Shown: positions 25,365 through 35,106, counted from the first letter of the stretch. The stretch: 64,000 nt of DNA from Paludibacter sp. UBA6032 (GCA_002427885.1 DIZI01000016.1:62001-126000), one strand, 5' to 3'. Program-made: numbers and translations. Notes: generated by a model not told the origin, from the sequence alone.

Positions 25365-26582
25365 ATGGAATTTGAAATGATTGCGAAAACCTTTCGGGGT
25401 TTAGAAGAAGTGCTGGCAACCGAATTGGTAAATATTGGAGCCAATAACGTGCAGCTTCAACGAAGAGCTGTAAGTTTTACCGGTGATAAAGCCATGATGT
25501 ACAAAGCAAATTTGTGCAGTCGTACCGCCTCACGTATTCTGAAACCAATTCTTACGTTCGATGCAGCCAATCCCGACGAAGTGTATGAACAGGTAAAAAA
25601 AATAAACTGGATCGATTATATGGCTGTAGACAGCACTTTTGCCATCGATTCGACCGTTTTTTCAGAAGAATTCCGTCACTCCAAATTTGTGGCATACCGT
25701 GTGAAAGACGCCATTGCCGATTGGTTTACCGAAAAATTTGACAAACGTCCATCGGTACGACTGGATAGTCCGCAAATCATGATAAACATTCATATTGCTG
25801 ATAAGAAATGCACGCTGTCACTTGACAGCTCCGGCGAATCATTGCACAAACGCGGTTACCGTGTGGCGCAAACCGAAGCACCGTTGAACGAAGCATTGGC
25901 AGCCGGCATGTTGCTTATGGCCGACTGGAAAGGACAATCAAACTTTGTCGACCCTATGTGCGGTTCAGGCACACTATTAATAGAAGCAGCGCTTATTGCC
26001 CTGAATATTCCACCAGGCATTTACCGTTCATCATTTGCTTTTGAAAAATGGAATGATTTTGATTCGGAATTATTCGACACATTATACAACGATGATTCTT
26101 ACGAACGTCCTTTTGAATTTAAAATTTACGGTTCCGATAATTCGCCCCGCGCTATTAAGATTGCCGAACAAAATGTAAAAAGCACGGGCTTAAGCAAATA
26201 CATAGAATTACAGGTTATGCCGGTTCAAAAACTGGAAGCTCCTGCCGAGAACTGTCTGATCGTAACCAATCCGCCTTATGGTGAACGAATAACATCGGAC
26301 GATATTTACGGGCTCTATGCAGCTCTTGGAACAACTATCAAACATAAATTTACAGGTTGCTCAGCATGGGTCATCAGTTCACATGATGAATGCCTGGATA
26401 AAATCGGTCTGAAACCATCGGAACGTATTCGTTTACTTAATGGTTCTCTCGATTGCTGGTACAATCGATACGATATTTTCGCCGGAAAACGAAATGATTT
26501 CGTGGCTAAACGAAATGAAAATATTGAAAAGCCGGTTGATTATATTGAAAAAACAGTTGAGAATACAGATACTGAAAAATAA
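25365..26582 (+). CDS. THUMP-domain class I RNA methyltransferase (RlmL-like)
   Basis: 405 residues. N-terminal ferredoxin-like plus THUMP region to about residue 165 (RGLEEVLATEL at the start, RVKDAIADWF, SLDSSGESLHKRGYR). The Rossmann-type methyltransferase has FVDPMCGSGTLLIEAA for SAM and NPPYGERI as the N6/N2 catalytic motif. This is the N-terminal half-type of E. coli RlmKL (23S rRNA m2G), the usual stand-alone form in Bacteroidota. The last 25 residues are a charged repetitive tail (KRND...KRNE, IEKPVDYIEKTVEN) unlikely to be structured. Confidence 0.9.
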   Translation: MEFEMIAKTFRGLEEVLATELVNIGANNVQLQRRAVSFTGDKAMMYKANLCSRTASRILKPILTFDAANPDEVYEQVKKINWIDYMAVDSTFAIDSTVFSEEFRHSKFVAYRVKDAIADWFTEKFDKRPSVRLDSPQIMINIHIADKKCTLSLDSSGESLHKRGYRVAQTEAPLNEALAAGMLLMADWKGQSNFVDPMCGSGTLLIEAALIALNIPPGIYRSSFAFEKWNDFDSELFDTLYNDDSYERPFEFKIYGSDNSPRAIKIAEQNVKSTGLSKYIELQVMPVQKLEAPAENCLIVTNPPYGERITSDDIYGLYAALGTTIKHKFTGCSAWVISSHDECLDKIGLKPSERIRLLNGSLDCWYNRYDIFAGKRNDFVAKRNENIEKPVDYIEKTVENTDTEK

Positions 26583-26624
26583 TTTCTTTCTATTATTGTC
26601 AATATCTCATTTAAATTCAATTGT

Positions 26625-26659
26625 TTGTAAATTGTAAATTGTAAATTGTAAATTATTAA
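26625..26659 (+). repeat. Heptamer array TTGTAAA
   Basis: Four exact copies of TTGTAAA (26625-26652) plus a degenerate fifth (TTATTAA). It lies between the methyltransferase stop and the tRNA promoter, ending 12 bases before the -33 box. Confidence 0.85.
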
Positions 26660-26671
26660 TTTAAGAACTGC

Positions 26672-26701
26672 TTGTGGGTTCCAAAAAATACCTTACTTTT
26701 G
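26672..26701 (+). promoter_or_regulatory. Promoter of tRNA-Leu
   Basis: TTG at 26672-26674, 19-base spacer, TACTTTTG at 26694-26701. Transcription would begin within a few bases of the tRNA 5' end. Confidence 0.7.
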
Positions 26702-26711
26702 CACCGCAATT

Positions 26712-26795
26712 GCCCAGATGGCGGAATTGGTAGACGCGCTGGTCTCAAACACCAGTGGATTCACTTCCATGCCGGTTCGATCCCGGCTCTGGGTA
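26712..26795 (+). tRNA. tRNA-Leu (anticodon CAA)
   Basis: An 84-base class II tRNA. The acceptor arms GCCCAGA and TCTGGGT pair over seven positions (first pair G-U) with discriminator A. The D arm contains the usual GG pair. The anticodon stem CTGGT/ACCAG encloses CTCAAAC, giving anticodon CAA for UUG codons. A long variable arm precedes the T arm with GGTTCGATCC. The 3' CCA is not encoded. Directly preceded by its own promoter and followed by a terminator. Confidence 0.96.
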
Positions 26796-26800
26796 CTTTT

Positions 26801-26840
26801 AAAAGCTCAATATTCTGAATTTCAGATGTTGAGCTTTTTT
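26801..26840 (+). terminator. Terminator after tRNA-Leu
   Basis: AAAAGCTCAA at 26801-26810 pairs with TTGAGCTTTT on the 3' side, extended by TTCTGAA/TTCAGA, and ends in a T-run. Confidence 0.85.
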
Positions 26841-27033
26841 ATTTTATCCGTCTACATACGAAACCATCCCGTTTCATTCTGCTTTCACCTGATTCTTTCC
26901 GCGTTTCTTCTCCACTTTGTTTTATCTAAATTAAATTGTAATAATTACAAAAGTTGAATAAACAAAATTTTCAAACAATTGTTATACAATTTCAATCAAT
27001 TATCATTAATAAAAAAATCTAATACGTAACATT

Positions 27034-27471
27034 ATGGCATATACAAGCACTTATATGAACTTTCCCGGAAATACGGAGGAGGTTTTTAATTTTTATAAAA
27101 CAGTTTTTGGTGGAAAATTTGGTGGTAACGGAATCGTACGTTTTGGAGATTTTCCTTCACCCGAAGGTGCACCTCAATTGTCGGACGATGACAAGGAAAA
27201 GATTATGCACATTGAATTAGCCATAGTGGGCGGACACAAACTAATGGGTACGGATGCATGTGAATCGATGGGATTCAATGTGAAATTCGGAAACAATATC
27301 AATATCATGTTGGGACCGGACACCCGTGTTGAAACGAAACGACTTTTCGATGCACTTTCCAAAGACGGGAAGGTGGAACAGGAACTAGCGGACATGTTCT
27401 GGGGCGATTACTATGGCAGTTGCACCGACAAATACGGCATACAATGGATGTTTGCCTGCAGCGAAAAATAA
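27034..27471 (+). CDS. VOC/PhnB-like protein
   Basis: 145 residues of the vicinal-oxygen-chelate fold in the PhnB-like branch: an opening TYMNFPGNTEEVFNFYKTVF, GGHKLMGTD, RLFDALSKDGKVEQEL and a C-terminal FWGDYYGSCTDKYGIQWMF. These proteins are relatives of glyoxalase and bleomycin-binding proteins; most have no proven substrate. First of four co-directional small genes at 27034-28829. Confidence 0.85.
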   Translation: MAYTSTYMNFPGNTEEVFNFYKTVFGGKFGGNGIVRFGDFPSPEGAPQLSDDDKEKIMHIELAIVGGHKLMGTDACESMGFNVKFGNNINIMLGPDTRVETKRLFDALSKDGKVEQELADMFWGDYYGSCTDKYGIQWMFACSEK

Positions 27472-27491
27472 CAATAAAAAATTACAGAGAC

Positions 27492-27923
27492 ATGAAAAAA
27501 ACTGAGAAAGTTTGTATAACTGTACAAGTAGAAGTAAATGCAACAAGAGAAACAGTTTGGAAATGCTGGACATCGCCGGAATCTATAGTCAAATGGAATA
27601 ATGCTTCGGAAGACTGGCACACAACCCGAGCTGAGAATGATTTACGGGTCGGAGGTAAATTTAGTTCCAGGATGGAAGCCAAAGACGGCAGCATGGGTTT
27701 CGATTTTGAAGGAATTTATGAGAAAATAATCCCAAAAGAGGAAATTGAATATCTTCTGGGAGATGGACGCAAAGTAAAAATCAGTTTTTCCAATTATCTA
27801 ACCAAAACAAAAATAGTCGAGACATTTGATGCTGAAAGTGAGAATACAATTGAATTGCAGAAAAATGGTTGGCAATCGATTTTGAACAATTTTAAAAAAT
27901 ATGCAGAGGAAAATAAACTATGA
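27492..27923 (+). CDS. SRPBCC/AHSA1-family protein
   Basis: 143 residues from ATG 27492; the open frame extends upstream into the previous gene but homology begins here. AHSA1-type START-like fold: VQVEVNATRETVWKCWTSPE, IVKWNNASEDWHTTRAEND, LRVGGKFSSRME and a C-terminal NGWQSILNNFKKY. Such proteins form a hydrophobic cavity; function unassigned. Its TGA overlaps the next ATG (27920-27923). Confidence 0.85.
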   Translation: MKKTEKVCITVQVEVNATRETVWKCWTSPESIVKWNNASEDWHTTRAENDLRVGGKFSSRMEAKDGSMGFDFEGIYEKIIPKEEIEYLLGDGRKVKISFSNYLTKTKIVETFDAESENTIELQKNGWQSILNNFKKYAEENKL

Positions 27924-28390
27924 CAAATCAAATAACACCTTGCCTTTGGTTTGATAATCAAGCCGAAGAAGCTGCCCGGTATTATACATCCATCTTCAAA
28001 AACTCAAAAATCAATACGATTAGTCGTTATGGAAAGGAAGGGTTTGAATTTCACGGGCAAAAAGAAGGCACTGCAATGACAGTTGTTTTTCAGATTAACG
28101 GACAGACTTTTACGGCATTAAATGGCGGACCAATATTCAAGTTCAATGAAGCCATATCGTTTCAGGTATTTTGTGATGATCAGGCAGAGATTGATCATTA
28201 TTGGAATAACCTGACCGAAGGCGGTGAAGAAGGACAGTGTGGTTGGCTAAAAGATAAATTTGGGGTGTCGTGGCAGATTATTCCGAGCATATTGCCCCAA
28301 TTAATGACTGATCCGGAACGAGCGGGTAAAGTTACGAATGCATTTATGCAAATGAAAAAGTTTGATATCGGAAAATTAATGCAGGCCTAA
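27920..28390 (+). CDS. PhnB/3-dmu-9_3-mt-like VOC protein
   Basis: 156 residues. Begins ITPCLWFDNQAEEAARYYTSIF, the signature of this VOC subfamily, then FTALNGGPIFKF and CGWLKDKFGVSWQIIPSILP. Despite the old domain name, these are not methyltransferases. Translationally coupled to the AHSA1-like gene (ATGA overlap). Confidence 0.88.
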   Translation: MTNQITPCLWFDNQAEEAARYYTSIFKNSKINTISRYGKEGFEFHGQKEGTAMTVVFQINGQTFTALNGGPIFKFNEAISFQVFCDDQAEIDHYWNNLTEGGEEGQCGWLKDKFGVSWQIIPSILPQLMTDPERAGKVTNAFMQMKKFDIGKLMQA

Positions 28391-28445
28391 GTTTTATAAA
28401 TATCGCAGAAGCATATGATATTTTAAAAGCAAAAAATACAAAGAT

Positions 28446-28829
28446 ATGAAGGATTACAATCACATAGATGAATATATAGCCTCATTTCCAAAAGATGTTC
28501 AGCAAAAACTGGAAAAAATTCGGGAAACTGTCAGGCAGGCAGCACCCGAAGCGGTAGAATCCATTAGTTATGGGATGCCGGCTTACAAAGTCTATGGAAA
28601 ACCGTTGGCGTATTTTGCTGCATTTAGTAAACACATTGGATTTTATGCAACACCTTCGGGACACACACAATTTTCCGAAGAACTCTCGAACTATAAACAG
28701 GGAAAAGGTTCGGTTCAGTTTCCACTCAACCAACCAATCCCCCTCGATCTGATTAGCCGCATGATAAAATTCAGGGTGGAGGAAAACAGAAAAAAAACAC
28801 TCATTTCAAAAAATTCGAAAACTGATTGA
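28446..28829 (+). CDS. DUF1801 protein (YdhG/YjbR-like)
   Basis: 127 residues. DUF1801 landmarks are present: IDEYIASFPKDVQQKLEKIR, AAPEAVESISYGMPAYKVYGKP, HIGFYATPSGH and a C-terminal QFPLNQPIPLDLISRMIKFR. The fold is frataxin-like; function unknown. Last gene of the four-gene set, 55 bases after the previous stop. Confidence 0.9.
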   Translation: MKDYNHIDEYIASFPKDVQQKLEKIRETVRQAAPEAVESISYGMPAYKVYGKPLAYFAAFSKHIGFYATPSGHTQFSEELSNYKQGKGSVQFPLNQPIPLDLISRMIKFRVEENRKKTLISKNSKTD

Positions 28830-28891
28830 ATATGAATCGGGACTGAGGAAAAAGTAGAAAGATACTTTCAGAACTACTACATGAACTTTAA

Positions 28892-28932
28892 ACAAAGGAC
28901 AAATTTCAGTATGGCTGAAACTTGTCCTTTGT
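28892..28932. terminator. Bidirectional terminator
   Basis: An 11-bp outer stem (28892-28902 with 28922-28932), one mismatch and a 6-bp inner stem TTTCAG/CTGAAA, between the convergent DUF1801 and DUF6588 genes. Confidence 0.75.
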
Positions 28933-28983
28933 ATAAATATACCAATCAATAAATGGTTAATTCCCATTTAATCAATCCACTTC

Positions 28984-30141
28984 TTATCTTAACGAAATAC
29001 CAAAGCCTGCAGATGCAGTAGGATATTTTTGCATCGTGTATTGAGCATGGACTGAGAGTACCCATAACACTTTTAGTCGCAAACCAAATGTTACATTGGG
29101 CATCATTTCACTTATTGGAGCAATTTGAATCGGATTGGTGATATTATCAATATTCATAATCGGTTTATTAGTTCCCGTTTCACGGTCGGGAACTGTATAA
29201 GTTGTTCCACCGATAACTTCTTCATGAGTTTTGGGATTACCAAGAATAGGATAATTGCCAGCCATTGTCAGATTAAAAGAAGTTTTAGTAATACCAAAAC
29301 CTACATAAGGGGTAACAAATAATAATTTTTTGGATACAATAATATTGGCTGTCATTGCATCTGCAGAAATATTCATTCCCTGTGTACTATAATCAGTATT
29401 CGTTGGTATATAGGCAAGATCGGAACCGACTAACATATCGGGCGTAATTTGTGCAGATGTTGGAAATGCATACTTCAAATCAAATTTAGTGTATGCCAAC
29501 AGGATGGAAGCATCAAACGGTAAATCCTTAACAACCGGGATCCATTGTTTGAAGTTATGTTTAATTCCAACTCCCCACATAGAAACATTGAAACCGGAGG
29601 CATTAACGGTTGGGATAAATCGAACCGATACATCATTGATAAATGGTAAACCGATCGTAAACTGAACACTGGCAGTTGGCATATACTGAGAGATACCGGC
29701 TGGTGTAGTAAAAGAAGTGATTTTACCAGGATAAAGTGGATTTGCTGTTCCATCTCCCAAATAATGTGGTTGCATCAAATTTAATTCCACTCCGGGTCCT
29801 GTTCCTCCAAATGTAGGAGCCTGAGTAATACTGGTATTCGTAGGTACCAAATTAGTTAAACCTGTCAGACTAAACATTTGTTCAGTCATAGGAACTTGTA
29901 CAAGCCCGCCACCAATAGTTAAATCAAAACCAAATGGTTTGTGTACGGCAGCGGTATTATACCAGTTTGTACCCAGGCCGGCAGCAAAACTGTTACCTGC
30001 GGGTGTCAAATAACCATTCGCAACAGTGTTTAAGTCAGCGACTCCTGCTTTAAAAATCTCAGAGATATCACTCTGTGCCTTCAATGTTGTTACAGCACTG
30101 CATAAAATCAATACAGCTGCTAAGTGAGAAAGTTTTTTCAT
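28984..30141 (-). CDS. DUF6588-like outer membrane protein
   Basis: 385 residues with a signal peptide (to about residue 22, TTLKAQ). The mature start NGYLTPAGNSFAAGLGTNWYNTA and HKPFGFDLTIGG recall the Bacteroidota family DUF6588. The remainder is a run of amphipathic strands with Gly, Tyr and Phe, and the protein ends with an aromatic-poor strand (SAGFGISLR). This would suit a small outer-membrane barrel. Function unknown. A TAATTTTG box on the minus strand at 30193-30200 may be its -7 element. Confidence 0.6.
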   Translation of the reverse strand: MKKLSHLAAVLILCSAVTTLKAQSDISEIFKAGVADLNTVANGYLTPAGNSFAAGLGTNWYNTAAVHKPFGFDLTIGGGLVQVPMTEQMFSLTGLTNLVPTNTSITQAPTFGGTGPGVELNLMQPHYLGDGTANPLYPGKITSFTTPAGISQYMPTASVQFTIGLPFINDVSVRFIPTVNASGFNVSMWGVGIKHNFKQWIPVVKDLPFDASILLAYTKFDLKYAFPTSAQITPDMLVGSDLAYIPTNTDYSTQGMNISADAMTANIIVSKKLLFVTPYVGFGITKTSFNLTMAGNYPILGNPKTHEEVIGGTTYTVPDRETGTNKPIMNIDNITNPIQIAPISEMMPNVTFGLRLKVLWVLSVHAQYTMQKYPTASAGFGISLR

Positions 30142-30602
30142 GGTTTATTTTTCTGAATGAGTTAAAAACTAGATTCGGGGATAATTCTATTGCAAAATTA
30201 AACAAAAAAAAACAAATATTGTTCAACATTTTTTGATTCTGTCTTTATTTTATTTGTTAAAACCTAGAGCAAGATGTCAAGAACAGTCATATTTATTTTA
30301 TAATAAATTAATTTGTACAGTATATTTATTTGTATATCATTATATTATTGTTTCTATAAAAAGGGGCCACTTTGATTTGAATGAAAAAACCTTACAGGCT
30401 GAAATGAAAAAGTAAATCAAAAAAGTTTACAGGAAGATAAAATAGTTTATCTTTGCTTTTATAAATCCGGAATTAATCCCCGGATTATAGAATTGCATCA
30501 CTTAAATTATCTATTAAGAGGAATAAATAACAGAATACGTTACTAATCAATTTATTGGTTAGTATTCCGGAATTATCACCTTATACCTTCCAAGCTAACA
30601 TA
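30142..30602. other. Non-coding spacer
   Basis: A 461-base AT-rich spacer between divergent genes. I see only a possible -7 box for each direction (minus 30193-30200; plus TATCTTTG 30449-30456) and a leader of about 145 bases before the CotH gene. No structured RNA or convincing small gene was recognised. Confidence 0.5.
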
Positions 30603-33600
30603 ATGAAACATTTTCGATTTCTGTTTTTTCTTCTTTTTATCCCGGCAACCGTATCCGGGCAGCTGTATATTAACGAATTTATGGCGTCGAATGCATCAAC
30701 CATCAAAGATCCCGATTTCAATAATGATGCCGATTGGATAGAACTATATAACGATGGTAATGCGGCTGTTAACCTGAATGGTTATTATTTGACAGATAAT
30801 TTGACCAACCCCAATAAATGGATGATTGGAAATGTCACCATTGGAGCAAAAGGATTCGCTATTTTCTGGGCAGACGGAATGAATACCGGGAATCACACAA
30901 GCTTTAAACTGGATGCTCAAATTGAAGAGATCGGTCTCTATAAACCCGATTTATCTGTCGTGGATACTTTACGATATATTAATCAAAATCCGGACATTTC
31001 CGAAGGAAGAAATCAAAACAACCTTGATCTCTGGGGTCGTTTTTCAACCGCAACACCAAATGCTGCCAACACAACGGAATTTTTCAGCGATTTTGCCCTA
31101 AATGAGCCTATATATAATATCCGCGGCGGTATCTATAATAAAAACCTGTCGGTTACTCTTTTTACCGATTTGGGTGGTGAGATACGTTATACTCGCGATG
31201 GTTCTGATCCGACTCTGAATTCTCCAATCTATACAAATCCAATTGATATAACGGCTACGACCGTAGTCAGAGCACGTATATTTAAACCGGATATGTTACC
31301 CGGTCCGATTATTACCAATACTTATTTTATTAACGAGCAAATGGAAAACAGAGGTTTACCGGCTGTTTCGTTGGCAACTAATCCCGGAAATTTCTGGGAT
31401 CCGACAAATGGTATTTATGTTCAAACCTTTAAACCGGAATGGGAAGTTCCGGTAAATATTGAATTATTCGAAAATAACGGTTCTGATCGTGCCGCCTTGA
31501 ATGAAATGGCGGGAGTTAAAATCAACGGACTTTATTCCTGGCAGTTACCTGAAAAAATGTTGGGTGTTTATTTTAAAAAACGCTATGGGACAGGAACATT
31601 GGATAATACGTTGTTTTACGATTCTCCCCGTGCCGGATTTAAAACCTTTGCCTTACGAGCCTCAGGAAACGACTGGAGTAATACATTGATGCGTGATATA
31701 CTTGGACAGAATGCCACACAACTGAACATGAACCTTGACATTTCTCATTTTCGTTGGTGTACAGTCTATATCAACGGACAATATATGGGTATTCATAATT
31801 TCAGGGAAAAAATTGAAACCGATTATATTGAAAAGTATTATGGATTGGATGCCGGGACATTTGATATGGTTGAAAATGAAGATTATGCCGAATGTGGTGA
31901 TTTAATTGCCTATAACGAACTGAAGGCTCTTTTTTCAAAAGACTTATCCGTTCAGGCAAACTTCGATGCAGTAGCCGAAAAAATGAATATTGAAAATTTC
32001 ACCGATTTGGTTATTACCGAAATAGCTTCCGGAAATTCATCAATAGACCACAACGTGATGGCATGGAAACCAAAGGATTCTGGAAAATGGAAATGGATAT
32101 TGATGGATCTTGACCGGGGTTTCAATAACCCGGGGACTGATCTTATCAGTTTTTCAGTGAATCAAACATCTTTCCCATTCAAAAACTTAATGGCAAATGC
32201 TGATTATAAAGCCTATTTTGGAAAAAGACTGGCCGATCACTTATTTACAAGCTTTAGTCCTGACAGGATGAAGAGTCTGATTGAAAAACATCGTGCTGAG
32301 ATAGCACCTGAAATTCCCAAACATATTGCCCGTTGGTTGGGTACCACTTCCTCCTATGGAAATGCTATGCCTTCGGTAGAATATTGGAACAATGAGGTTT
32401 TGAAGTTGAATACATTTGTGGAAGCAAGACCGGCGGTTTTAATAAACGATTTAAATAATTACGGGTTCAACGGCTCTGCAACACTTTCGCTGTCTGTTTA
32501 TCCTGAAAATGCCGGAAATTTGAAATTAAACGGTTTTAAAGTATTTGGCAACCACAATTCAGGGCTGTATTTGAAAAACGTAAATTCGGAAGTTTCAACC
32601 GAAGAAAAAGCAGGTTACAGTTTTAAAGGTTGGGCCAGTGGAGCCAAAAAGACAATTATTCCAACATCATCCGTTTGGAAATACCTGGACAATGGGACAA
32701 ATCAGGGAACGACCTGGACTGATGCCAGTTTTGATGATTCAGCATGGAAATCGGGAGCCGGTCAACTTGGATATGGCGATGGTGACGAAACTACCACCAT
32801 AAGTTACGGATCTAACAGTTCGAATAAATATATTAGCACTTATTTAAGGCGTAGTTTCAGTTTAAGCGAAGCTGATAAAATCGGATCGAATTACGCGGTA
32901 AATTTACTGGTTGATGATGGAGCGGTTGTTTATCTGAATGGCGTTGAGATTATCCGAAATAATATGCCAACAGGTTCAATCAGTTATACATCGCTGGCTT
33001 CTTCGGCAGTTGGTGGATCATCGGAATCAGCCTACAGTACTTATCCGATAGATAAGAATTTATTGGTGGTTGGCAATAATGTGCTGGCAGTGGAGGTCCA
33101 TCAAAATGCCGCCAACAGTTCGGATGTCAGTTTTGATCTTGAAATGGTTTGTGATATAAGTGATTACAACAATTTGATTTCAACTGCGAAAAACTATTCT
33201 GTAAATCTTACCGGAGATTTAAGTCTGACAGCTGTTTACGAAGCTGGTTCATCCTGTGTGGTTCCGGATACTATTGCTGAAAATACGATTCTGTATAAAA
33301 GTTGTTCGCCTTATCTTGTTCGCGATGATGTGACCATAAAAAGTGGCGTTACATTAACGATCGAACCGGGTGTTGAAATATATATGTCATCAAACAGCAA
33401 CTTCTTTATTCACGGGAATATCAATGCAAATGGTACTTCAGCTGAAAAAATTACTTTCAAAATAAATCCGCAGTACGCAAACGAAGGTTGGGGTGCGCTG
33501 AACTTCTGGAATACCAGTTCAACATCTAATCTGACTTATGTCATAGTTGAAGATGCTACAAAAGGTCCTGTTCCGGTACGAGTTGGGGCAATAAATTCAT

Positions 33601-35069
33601 TTTATGGTAATTTAAATCTTGATCATATTCTGATCGATAAAACAAAATTAAATCCTGTCTCGGCAAGATATTCTGATATCACTTTAACAAACAGTTATAT
33701 TCATTCTTCGGTAACAAGTGATCTGATTAATGTAAAATATGGTCACGCCACCATCGAGAATTGTACTTTTGTTGGAAATCCCGAGTTTGATTCGGATGGA
33801 ATTGATTACGATGGGATCGAAAACGGAGTTATCCGAAACACCAGACTTTACAACATTCTGGGAAACAATGCCGATGCTATTGATATTGGTGAAGAAGCCA
33901 CCAATATAATCATCGACAGTGTGGTAATAGTCAATGCATATGATAAAGGTGTTTCTGTGGGACAAAGATCGTCTGTAGTACTCACAAATAGTATTCTGGT
34001 AAATTGCAATATGGGACTTGGCATAAAGGATTCTAGTTCGGCTAGTATCAATCATTGTACCTTCTACGGGAATAGTTCGGCCATCAGTTGCTATGAAAAG
34101 AATCCGGGCAGGGCCGGTGGAAATGCAAAAGTTACAAACAGCATTTTATCAAACGCTTCGATGGCTTCCTATCAGTCGGACAGTAAATCGAAAACACAAT
34201 TCAGCAATTGTTTGTCAGACAACGATCTGCTGAGTGCCGACCCGTCAAACCGCTTTGGCAATCCGAAATTTACCGATCCCACACATTATGATTTCTCATT
34301 AATATCAGGCTCTCCGGCTATTGGCGGTGGAAATGAAAACGGACAATCAACGAATCTGGGAGCAAAATTCCCAAAAATTGACATAGAGCCGGATGTGATG
34401 ATTTGCCGGATTTATATTGATCCGTTAAATTCGGGCAATCCGGAATATATAGCTTTGTACAATCCATCGACAAAAACGATAGACTTGTCGAACTATAGTC
34501 TTGTGAAAGGAGTGAATTGCATAATTCCTCCCGGAACAGAACTGACACCGGGCGACACATTATTCGTTACTTCCAATGCGGCAAATTGGAATCCGAACCG
34601 AAAAGTAGTGCAATGGATCGATGGAAAATTATCTAATGAGGGCGAAGCCGTTGAATTGCTGAATCAATATGGAATGGTAGCCGATCATATCAGTTATTCT
34701 CCAGTCGGTTGGCCTGTTCAGGCATTCAACTCAGAATCATTTTTAACGTTGAACGGACCTACACTTGACAATCATTTTCCTGAAAATTGGAAAGCAATGA
34801 GCTATGTTAGCGATGGACTTACAAATCCGGAAGATAAAAATACATCAGGCTTACAAATTTATCCAAATCCGGCAACGGATAAATTGATGGTAGTAATAAA
34901 AAACAGTGGAAATATATTCATTGAAATTTATTCGGCATTAGGTCAGTTACAAAAACAAATCCTATCCAATCAGAACGGAACTGCAACAATTCTGGTTTCT
35001 GATTTGAATGCAGGAGTTTACTTTATTAAAGCTGGAAATCAAATAGGAAAAGTATTAATAATAAGATAG
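30603..35069 (+). CDS. CotH-kinase/lamin-tail/beta-helix surface protein, T9SS cargo
   Basis: 1488 residues from ATG 30603; earlier in-frame codons precede a standard signal peptide (to about residue 21, TVSGQ) and are discarded. In order: lamin-tail domain (LYINEFMASN...DWIELYN), chitobiase C-terminal-like strand set (GEIRYTRDGSDPT), CotH kinase domain (about 250-600: YMGIHNFREKIETDY, WILMDLDRGFNNP), and a galactose-binding-type domain (FDDSAWKSGAGQLGYGDGDE...VYLNGVEIIR). Then come a right-handed parallel beta-helix (about 900-1230), a second lamin-tail domain, and a type A sorting domain (LQIYPNPATDKLMV...GVYFIKAG). CotH domains phosphorylate secreted proteins in spore-formers; here a kinase activity is only possible. 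Probably displayed at the cell surface by T9SS. Confidence 0.88.
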   Translation: MKHFRFLFFLLFIPATVSGQLYINEFMASNASTIKDPDFNNDADWIELYNDGNAAVNLNGYYLTDNLTNPNKWMIGNVTIGAKGFAIFWADGMNTGNHTSFKLDAQIEEIGLYKPDLSVVDTLRYINQNPDISEGRNQNNLDLWGRFSTATPNAANTTEFFSDFALNEPIYNIRGGIYNKNLSVTLFTDLGGEIRYTRDGSDPTLNSPIYTNPIDITATTVVRARIFKPDMLPGPIITNTYFINEQMENRGLPAVSLATNPGNFWDPTNGIYVQTFKPEWEVPVNIELFENNGSDRAALNEMAGVKINGLYSWQLPEKMLGVYFKKRYGTGTLDNTLFYDSPRAGFKTFALRASGNDWSNTLMRDILGQNATQLNMNLDISHFRWCTVYINGQYMGIHNFREKIETDYIEKYYGLDAGTFDMVENEDYAECGDLIAYNELKALFSKDLSVQANFDAVAEKMNIENFTDLVITEIASGNSSIDHNVMAWKPKDSGKWKWILMDLDRGFNNPGTDLISFSVNQTSFPFKNLMANADYKAYFGKRLADHLFTSFSPDRMKSLIEKHRAEIAPEIPKHIARWLGTTSSYGNAMPSVEYWNNEVLKLNTFVEARPAVLINDLNNYGFNGSATLSLSVYPENAGNLKLNGFKVFGNHNSGLYLKNVNSEVSTEEKAGYSFKGWASGAKKTIIPTSSVWKYLDNGTNQGTTWTDASFDDSAWKSGAGQLGYGDGDETTTISYGSNSSNKYISTYLRRSFSLSEADKIGSNYAVNLLVDDGAVVYLNGVEIIRNNMPTGSISYTSLASSAVGGSSESAYSTYPIDKNLLVVGNNVLAVEVHQNAANSSDVSFDLEMVCDISDYNNLISTAKNYSVNLTGDLSLTAVYEAGSSCVVPDTIAENTILYKSCSPYLVRDDVTIKSGVTLTIEPGVEIYMSSNSNFFIHGNINANGTSAEKITFKINPQYANEGWGALNFWNTSSTSNLTYVIVEDATKGPVPVRVGAINSFYGNLNLDHILIDKTKLNPVSARYSDITLTNSYIHSSVTSDLINVKYGHATIENCTFVGNPEFDSDGIDYDGIENGVIRNTRLYNILGNNADAIDIGEEATNIIIDSVVIVNAYDKGVSVGQRSSVVLTNSILVNCNMGLGIKDSSSASINHCTFYGNSSAISCYEKNPGRAGGNAKVTNSILSNASMASYQSDSKSKTQFSNCLSDNDLLSADPSNRFGNPKFTDPTHYDFSLISGSPAIGGGNENGQSTNLGAKFPKIDIEPDVMICRIYIDPLNSGNPEYIALYNPSTKTIDLSNYSLVKGVNCIIPPGTELTPGDTLFVTSNAANWNPNRKVVQWIDGKLSNEGEAVELLNQYGMVADHISYSPVGWPVQAFNSESFLTLNGPTLDNHFPENWKAMSYVSDGLTNPEDKNTSGLQIYPNPATDKLMVVIKNSGNIFIEIYSALGQLQKQILSNQNGTATILVSDLNAGVYFIKAGNQIGKVLIIR

Positions 35070-35106
35070 ACTTGAAATAAAATTATCCACTATTAATGAA
35101 TATATT

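Noticed and set aside
30233..30415. 60-codon forward frame in the spacer before the CotH gene
   Set aside because: Low-complexity AT-rich sequence, no signal peptide, domain or promoter; likely chance.
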